DNA of 64,000 nucleotides from Gongronella butleri (taxonomy: Eukaryota; Mucoromycota; Mucoromycetes; Mucorales; Cunninghamellaceae), in assembly GCA_025201375.1 (NCBI GenBank), contig JAIWZP010000058.1, positions 62,001-126,000 on the forward strand. The letters are read 5' to 3'. Positions 57,701-64,000 of this stretch are shown piece by piece. Below the pieces are notes generated by a model that was not told the DNA's origin, made no database searches, and saw only the letters and a program-made list of their open reading frames with translations. The translations under genes were made by a program, and so were the position numbers. Position 1 is the stretch's first letter. Every line of letters starts with the position of its first letter.

Positions 57701-58894
57701 TTGGCTACTTTTGCATTGACTCATCTCTGAAAATCACCTTTTTAATGGTTTCTCGATAACGTTTTCAAATGATCCCCTATTTGAACCAGATTATAAAGCT
57801 CGTGCCTCTGAGAGACAACTGGTGCCAAGTCGGATGGATCTGCTGTTTGTGGAGAAAACGCGCATGTCGGAGCAAAACGCAATTTTACGACGCGACAGCA
57901 GATGATTTTGGCGCGCAGCTCTCTGAAAATCCCGTGAAAAAAGATCATTTATGGCCCATAGGAATCGGGATGCGCAAAATGGACTCTCTGTAGCATGAAT
58001 TGTTCAAGTAGAAATCGAATCACGCCGCAAATCACTTTTTTTTGTCTTTTTTCATCCATCAGCCCATCCAATTTGCACTTTTCGACTTTTTTTTGCTATC
58101 TCGCCATTCGGAGAAGGAATACCGTAAATTCGTCTGACAGCCCTGCTCACACATGAACGTGCATGAAATTGCTGTAAATTGTTTTAAAGAGGAAGCAAAA
58201 TTCATGAATTGACCCGATGAACGGAAAGCCTTGGGTGCCCAGAGCCCACGCAACCGGCATTCAGCACCCATCTCTTGCCAGCATACCAGACATGACCTCT
58301 GCGTTCTCAATGGGCACGGCGTAAATCTTGCTTTTATCCACTTTTAAAGGCGCGTACATTTGACATTGGGTGCGCAAACGACGTGCAAAAAGGATTCTGT
58401 CCCCAAGGACGCAGTGGGTTCCCAGGACGGCGCAAAAAAGGGAATAGAGGGTATGAAAGGGTCGGTGGGAGCGACGATGAACAACGGAACAAATGTCTAT
58501 TTTTTATTTTTCACAGGGAAAACTGGAGGTGTGTCTTGTTGGTGTCTTCCGGGACTTTGCAAAGCACGCGGGGCACGCGAAGCCCGTCGAAATAATTTCC
58601 TTCGTTTCTTGCAGGTTTGATTTAAAATACCGGTTGTTAGCAAATCGTTTCAATTTGGACGCTTTCAAGGCGGGTTTCCCAGATATGGGCGCAGCGAAAG
58701 CGTGTGTGTGGCCATTTTCGCACATCGACGATTGTATGTGTGGATGGACTCTGTGAATCGAGGGGCAAGGCCGGGCATTTATTTTCGATGGCGTTTTTTT
58801 TTTATTTCTTTCTCTCTGTGTCTCTCTCTTTTTTTCTTTTCTTCTTCTTTTTCCTTTCACTTTTATATTTTTTTTTCTTGATTTATTTCTCATC
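57701..58894. other. Island margin and promoter of the secreted-protein gene
   Basis: 57700-58360 has no gene. 58790-58890 is a T/C tract directly before the ATG at 58895. A frame at 58360-58620 shows no conserved pattern. Confidence 0.4.
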
Positions 58895-60305
58895 ATGTTG
58901 AAGACGACGATTGCACTTGCGATTGCGCTGCTGATGCAGAGCGTGCACGGTGAGGAAGTTGGTGCTGCGGAAGCTGGTCAGGTGGCTGCTGCTGATGACG
59001 CGCCTATTGCTGCTGCTGTTGAGGGCGTGAGCGATTTGACGCCTGCGGCGATTGGTGACAAGTCTGCGCAAGAATTGACCGAGCAATTCTCCTTGTTCCG
59101 CTGGAAGGGCAAGGACGCGATGGCGCGCGAGGTGTTCAAGTTCACGCTCGATGAGGCGGCGCGTCTGCAGGTCACGGACTTTAAGCACTATGGCGATGTG
59201 TTTGATGTGTATGACAATGGGTCGATCATTGGTTCCACGTCGGACGTCGACTACAATGATGATCAAGAGATTTATGCCGTGTCACCGCAAGAGGCGCTCA
59301 ATGACGAGCGTTTCAGCAAAGGTCTCTTTACCTTGGACAAGGGCGAGCACGAAATCTCCATCAAGGCGCGCAGCCCCTATGAGGCTGGCACCGCCGCGCT
59401 CCGTCTTGTTCAGCGCTCGAATCTGGTCTTGGCCAAGAAGAAGAGCAAAAAGAACAAAAAGGGCGGCAAGCATGGCAAGGACGACGACGACGACGATGAT
59501 GATGATGATGATGATAAGGACGATGATGGCGACGATGATGATGATGATGATGATGATGATGACAAGGGCGGCAAGGGCGGCAAGGGCGGCAAAGGCGGCA
59601 AGAAAGGTAGCTGGTGGAAAAAGGGTGGCAAGCACGCACCGTGGTGGCACCAAGCAAAATACCTCCACAAGAGTCCTGATCCCACCGTTGATGTCAGCCA
59701 TACCATCACAAAGACAAAAACCCACTGGACCCATGTCTATGCTTCCCCAACGTAAGCACTTTTTAAAAAAATGAACAAAAAAGTAGAAAAAAAACGAAAA
59801 AAAAAACGAAGAGAAAAAAAATACCCGACGCGTGTGTCACGTGCCACACACGCGTCGGCATGAAACGCGACCGTGTACTCAATTTTTTCTATTTAGCCCT
59901 GTTGCCAGCGTGACGGTGACCATTGGCGGCGATGATGACGACGACCATGAATGGGACGGCAAGAAGGGCTGGGGTGGCAAGAAGGGTTGGGGCGGCAAGA
60001 ATGGCGGCGACAACGACGACGACGACGACGACAACGACGGTGATGACAATGACGATGATGGTGATGACGGCGACGACGACAAGGGTGGAAAGGGCAGCTG
60101 GAAGAAGCACGAGAGCGGCGGTCGCCCTAGCCCCGCCGAAAAGAGCTGGAAAAAGGACTCCGATTCTCACACCAAAAATGCCCAAAAGAAGGCTGCCAAG
60201 TTCGTCGCCCACAACAAGGAAAAGGCTAGGAAGAGCGGCGGCAATCAGCCCCACAAGCACGGCAAGAAGGGCGGCAAGAGGGGCAACAAGGACAAGAAGC
60301 AATAA
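58895..60305 (+). CDS. Secreted protein with poly-Asp and Lys-Gly-Gly blocks
   Basis: Not recognised. Two exons (58895-59751, 59897-60305) give 421 residues. A signal peptide (MLKTTIALAIALLMQSVHG) is followed by ~165 residues that look folded: ELTEQFSLFRWKGKD, VFDVYDNGSIIGSTSDVDYN and EHEISIKARSPYEAGTAALR. The rest is low-complexity and strongly patterned: KKSKKNKKGGKHGK, Asp runs of 8-12, KGGKGGKGGKGGKK, a WT/T-rich spacer KTKTHWTHVYASPT, then a second cycle of Gly-Lys-Trp repeats (KKGWGGKKGWGGK), Asp/Asn blocks and a Lys/His-rich tail. Alternating polyanion and polycation blocks suggest a wall- or mineral-binding or phase-separating extracellular protein. The N-terminal part resembles small fungal secreted beta-proteins only loosely. 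The single intron carries a perfect 13-bp hairpin. The exons use mixed GAC/GAT codons, so the Asp runs are not simple DNA slippage alone. Confidence 0.75.
59825..59858. repeat. Perfect 13-bp inverted repeat inside an intron
   Basis: Left arm CCGACGCGTGTGT at 59825-59837, loop CACGTGCC, right arm ACACACGCGTCGG at 59846-59858. It lies within the only intron of the secreted-protein gene. Confidence 0.9.
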
Positions 60306-61139
60306 TCAAAAAAGGTAAATTGAACCCCCCTCCTCCCACCATCCATCCAGCCGCTCTGTTTGATCGTTTTGTGGCCTCATCGTCTCTTTTTTTTTTTTTC
60401 TTGACGGCAGTCCATCATAGTAGATTCACACAATTAAAATTCCCCGTCCTTGTTATTTTTCTCATCTTTTTACGCGTCTTTCGGAAGATTCAAACCTATC
60501 ATTGCCCTATGCTGGGATGAAAAGAGCGAGAGTGAGAGAAATTGAGAAGCTGGAAATTGAGAAATTGGACCCCCTTTTTTTCGCCTTGGTGCATAATGAT
60601 TTATTGGATCTCCGCGTGTTTTGGACGTTTTTTTTTAACACCATTGACTATGGAAGGGGTGTAAGACGGTGTATTGAATAGAGCCACTCATTATTGACGT
60701 GATGTTGCTGAGACGCACATTCCCAGCGCTCAAGGAGGAAACAAAAAAAAAAAAAAAAAAGGCAGCGATGCGGCGCGCACGCCTCCTTTTTTTTTTGGTT
60801 TTTCTTTGTTGATTCTACGAGCCAATGAGAAGCAAGCTGGCTTTTTTGTGTCACCAAGCTCCAATGGAGAAAAGAAATGGGCGGCGGGGCTTGCCGCTTT
60901 GCCTATCATTTTCCTTCTTTCTTTGTTTCTTTCATCCAACACGATTGGCCAACGCGCTTCTAGCTCCCCAAAGCCCAAACCGTGCCTCTGTTTTCTCGTT
61001 CGACTTTTGATCCCAAGCCAATAGGTAAGCACAAAAGTCGCGACCCAACGCGCTTTTTTTTAAACCGATTTTATCTCACTCGCGTGTTTTGTTTTTTTTT
61101 TATTTTTGTTTCTTATCACAAAGAACCTTTTTGCTCCCC
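60306..61139. promoter_or_regulatory. HAP2 upstream region with CCAAT boxes
   Basis: Three CCAAT pentamers lie within 320 bp of the HAP2 start: 60822-60826 (plus), 60944-60948 (minus) and 61018-61022 (plus). The last is followed at once by GGTAAGC, so it could also sit at a 5'-UTR splice donor. T/A runs at 60738 and 60790. Confidence 0.5.
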
Positions 61140-61886
61140 ATGGATACATCTGAAGTGGTAAAGTGTTCCTTTTGGCAAAGCAGCTTTTGAGTTTAGTGAG
61201 CGGGCGGGTTCTGTATTGGGCAAAAAAAGGCTGCCAGGCTCATTTTTGCTCGATTTTGTTGCAGAAATATGAATCATTTTCGCAGTCGATGGTGCGTGGC
61301 TGCTGACTGCTTGGGGGCGCGAAAAAAAAGAGGGGATTTTGTTTTTCATTGTCGTGTGACTGACGCGATTTTTTTTCTTTTTTTTTTTTTCTTAGACCGG
61401 CGCGACGGCGGGCCTGCCAACGGCGCAGGTGTTGGATTCGGCCATTTACCGCGCGTCTCAGACGACAGGTGGCGGGCTTGTGTCGGTGGCACCGACACCA
61501 CACGAGGAGGAGCCGCTGTACGTCAATGCAAAGCAATACCATCGGATCCTCAAGCGTCGTGAAGCGCGCCTCAAGCTCGAGGAATTGAGCAAGTCCAATG
61601 CGCGATCACGGAAACCATACCTTCACGAGAGCCGCCATCGACATGCTATGCGTCGTCCCCGCGGCCCCGGAGGACGCTTCTTGAGTGAGTGTTGGAAAAA
61701 AAAAAAAAAAAAAAGACAGAAAACGCGACCATAGACTCATACAACCCTTTTTACAAATCGCCCTGTGCGCCAGCCGCGGTCGAGATTGCGGAATTGGAAA
61801 AAACCAAGTCCGAGTCCATCGACAGCGCGAGTCCAATGGATGTCGACCAGCAGGTCAACAACAAGGAAAATCACGACCAAAGCTGA
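61140..61886 (+). CDS. HAP2: CCAAT-binding factor subunit HAP2 / NF-YA
   Basis: DNA-contacting subunit of the heterotrimeric CCAAT-binding complex (Hap2/3/5, NF-Y). Exons 61140-61157, 61265-61291, 61396-61684 and 61774-61886 give a compact 148 residues. The core is complete: the subunit-association helix [20 protein letters not shown], then the linker, then the DNA-binding part [20 protein letters not shown] followed by PGGRFL. The first two exons are tiny (18 and 27 nt) and encode MDTSEV and KYESFSQSM; this end is the least certain part of the model. The C-terminal tail is acidic ([13 protein letters not shown]). No glutamine-rich activation domain is present, so activation must come from partners such as a Hap4/HapX-type protein. 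AATAAA at 62104. Confidence 0.93.
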
Positions 61887-62554
61887 AAAACATCGGTTCG
61901 CCTGTGCTTGCTCCTCTGTTTGACACACACACACACATCTTTTTTTTTATTTTATCTGCTTTTCTTTGTGTCTCAATGGCTGAAATTTATCTTGCTTTCT
62001 GTCATTTTTACACCGAATCACCCTTTTTATATCACTTTTGCTTTTCTGTTCGCGGTCGGCTCCCCCCAATTCCCCTCTGTAGTATATCTTTCTCATCGCG
62101 ATGAATAAATGACCTTGTGGCCAGCAGTGCCTGATTGTCTGGGTTCTTTTTCTTTTTTTTTTTTAGGATGAAACACGCATTTTCACCGTCCCCATTTCCC
62201 CCCTGCTCTTTTTGACGCGCGCGTCCTCTGGTACATCAACGCGCAGGATGGGGGGGGAGCCGACGGGTCATGCTGATGTGATAGAAAGATGTGGTGGGGG
62301 AGGCTCAAAGAGGGGGGAGAGAAAAAAATGCGTTGTTGTTGGGAAATTGGGTACCACGCATTATGCTTTGTTTGTGATGGGAGGGGGGCAGCATGGTCAC
62401 ATGCTATGACACAGGGTCACTCACACCACTGCTCGAGCCGACGGCGCATCACTTTCTTTCTCTTTCCTTTTCCTTTCTCTTTTTTTATTTTATACACGCT
62501 TTTTTTTCTCTCCCGCGCCTTTCTCTCGCTCCGCCTAGAATTTTCTATTGTCAA
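61887..62554. other. Intergenic, HAP2 3' region and RBR-like promoter
   Basis: AATAAA at 62104-62109 is the likely HAP2 polyadenylation signal. 62440-62545 is a pyrimidine tract before the next start. Nothing else seen. Confidence 0.45.
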
Positions 62555-63945
62555 ATGTCGTCGCCTTCACCACAAGAAGATTTGTCGTACTGGATAGAGC
62601 GGTGCTCCATTTGCTTTGATGCACGCTTAGATTTATGCTTGGATTATTGCCGAGATCAATTTTGCACTGGGTGTTTCCGTAGGCAAGGCTCATTGTTTTT
62701 TAAAACATGGGGAGGCTCGGTGCAAGGATCGGTCGGGTCCATTGCATGAAAATGAGACGCGCACCCTTTTACAGGGGATTAGGAAAACAGAAAAGAGCGA
62801 GAAAAAAAAAAAAAAAAAAAGGTGCGCCGCTTTGCTCACCGGGGCCATTTTTTTTTCTTACGCCTCATTGTTCGCGACCTCTCTTTTGTCACTTGCTTAG
62901 ATATGTTGTTGAGGTGGTGACGTCGTCGTGGGGTCTGTCGGTGAAAAAGATCAAATGCCCCGTGTGCCAGATTCACATCCCTCAGAGCGAGTGGAGCAAA
63001 TACGTGCCGGACGAGGTCGTGGACCTGTACAACAAGTATAATCGCCCGTACAGAAGCTTTGCACGCCATTGTCCGCGCTGCGAGACAGAGACCGTCGCGT
63101 GCGAATACACAAAAACCAAGACATCCTTTTTTCATCAGAGGTAAGGGTCGCCATTTCTCTTTGTTTTTATTGTATCGTGGTCACCGAGGGGAGGGGGGGC
63201 GCGCAACGGTGCTCATCATTGCTCCATGGATGAAAGCGAGGGTCCCCATCGCGTACCCGCTGACCTCGGCTGCTTTTGGCAAGTGCATGACCACGTGGAT
63301 TGACGTCGTCTGCTTTTTTTTTGTTTTTTTTTTTTGTTCTGGCCAATTTTTTTTTAAAAGGGATGGCTATCGATCCAAGCTTGTGCAAAAGATGATTGTG
63401 GAATTGGTGATGTGCTGCAAGAGCGCGGGGCACACGCACACGGAGATCCAGCAATTGGCAGATACGTTTGAACAACAAGATTGGCGCAATTCGACATTGC
63501 TGTCGCTGCACAAGCGCACCATGTGCACATTGCTCGACTTTGTGCACAAGGATCTGCGTGACCCAGCCCACACCACCAAAGTCTATGCGATCTCGCGGCA
63601 GATCCTTCTTCTCGACATGAAATCCGAAACATGGAAGCGGCTTCAATTCTCCCACATTTCCTTCTTTCCCAATGTGGCATGGTAAAAAAAAAAAAATGCA
63701 ACGAGGGGGGTGGCATCTTTGGCCAAGCGTGTTGTGCTGCAAACAGCGCGGTTCCACTTGTCATGGTCTTGTCTCAATCGCCCTTTTTTCAATTCAAACA
63801 GCCCCAATGCCAGTTGCTGCACTCAATTTTGCCTTCAATGCGGGTACGAGACGCATCCCGCGTGGACATGTGAAGAAAACATGCAACAATTGGTACGAAC
63901 AGGGTCAAACGACATGGACCCAATCAAGTGGAAACTTGAGAATAG
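62555..63945 (+). CDS. RBR-type RING/IBR zinc protein, 3' part beyond window
   Basis: Likely RING-between-RING ubiquitin ligase. Exons 62555-62682, 62901-63140, 63361-63681 and 63802-63945 give 277 residues before the window ends. A first zinc cluster reads CSICFDARLDLCLDYCRDQF then CTGCFRRY, with KIKCPVCQIHIP closing the RING-like unit. A second pair HCPRCETETVACEY belongs to the IBR region, and CCTQFCLQCGYETHPAWTCE is the pattern that ends IBR domains. The last residues IKWKLENR resemble the ...W.L.N. helix just before RING2, so the catalytic RING2 cysteine would lie outside this window. The first intron appears to be GC-AG: only a GCAAGG donor at 62683 joins CFR to RYVVEVVTSSWG in frame. 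Start chosen at the first ATG after the pyrimidine tract. Confidence 0.72.
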
Positions 63946-64000
63946 GTAAAATGCCAAAATTGGGCATTGCTTACTGCCTCGTGCCCCTCTTCCCCCCCCC

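Noticed and set aside
59480..59590. Poly-Asp tract read as a trinucleotide expansion
   Set aside because: GAC and GAT codons are mixed and interspersed with Lys and Gly, so simple slippage does not account for the block alone.
1..64000. tRNA or rRNA genes
   Set aside because: No cloverleaf with A and B boxes or rRNA core sequence was recognised by eye; a covariance-model scan would be needed to exclude them.

Overview
This window is nuclear DNA of a fungus, most likely an early-diverging (zygosporic or chytrid-like) lineage. The genes are small and intron-rich, with GT-AG introns of mostly 50-150 bp. They include the fungal-type F1Fo-ATPase subunit h, fungal-type TOM20, a CAT2-like carnitine acetyltransferase with both mitochondrial and peroxisomal signals, HAP2/NF-YA and an Apq12-like protein. 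Genes lost or reduced in yeasts are also present: a full BRPF protein (PHD, extended PHD, bromodomain, PWWP), SmgGDS and a nucleoplasmin-like protein. I cannot name the genus. Exon models were built by hand. For every complete gene the exon lengths sum to a multiple of three, so the models and the underlying assembly appear sound.

Layout. 1-1022: degenerate repeat, then quiet DNA. 1.0-5.2 kb (-): carnitine acetyltransferase and carnitine/acylcarnitine carrier, two consecutive parts of one acetyl-shuttle. 5.8-7.5 kb (+): LIS1. 7.5-9.9 kb: AT-rich island packed with TACTGTA/TACAGTA motifs. 9.9-11.3 kb (-): conserved protein of unknown function. 12.0-13.4 kb (+): DnaJ protein. 13.6-14.2 kb (-): ribosomal eL43. 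14.4-16.1 kb (+): kelch-BTB protein. 16.1-17.9 kb: repeat island. 17.9-22.4 kb (+): ribosomal uL29, ATP14, a membrane-anchored GH18 protein and a Ser/Pro-rich orphan. 23.2-23.9 kb (-): TOM20, facing an Apq12-like membrane protein at 24.5 kb (+). 25-27.7 kb: repeat island. 27.7-30.1 kb (+): decayed kelch membrane-protein gene, followed by an ~82-bp tandem repeat. 31.0-34.2 kb (-): large membrane-anchored amidohydrolase. 34.2-36.5 kb: repeat island. 36.6-38.9 kb (-): SLC10A7/RCH1. 41.1-45.8 kb (-): BRPF, head-to-head with a nucleoplasmin-like gene at 46.3-47.3 kb (+). 47.6-49.1 kb (-): orphan with a possible DOC-like beta-sandwich. 49.9-52.5 kb (-): DEAH helicase. 52.5-54 kb: repeat island. 54.0-56.4 kb (-): SmgGDS. 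56.4-58.9 kb: repeat island. 58.9-60.3 kb (+): secreted poly-Asp/Lys-Gly protein. 61.1-61.9 kb (+): HAP2. 62.6 kb to the end (+): RBR-like zinc protein cut by the window edge.

General properties. Gene blocks alternate with 1-2.5 kb islands of old, diverged dispersed repeats; at least four families recur in the window. Introns have a strong polarity: A- or purine-rich just after the donor and U- or pyrimidine-rich just before the acceptor, often with (G)ACGCG words inside, so many could fold with their ends paired. Start codons usually sit directly behind a long pyrimidine tract on the coding strand. No complete mobile element, CRISPR array, rRNA or tRNA was recognised.
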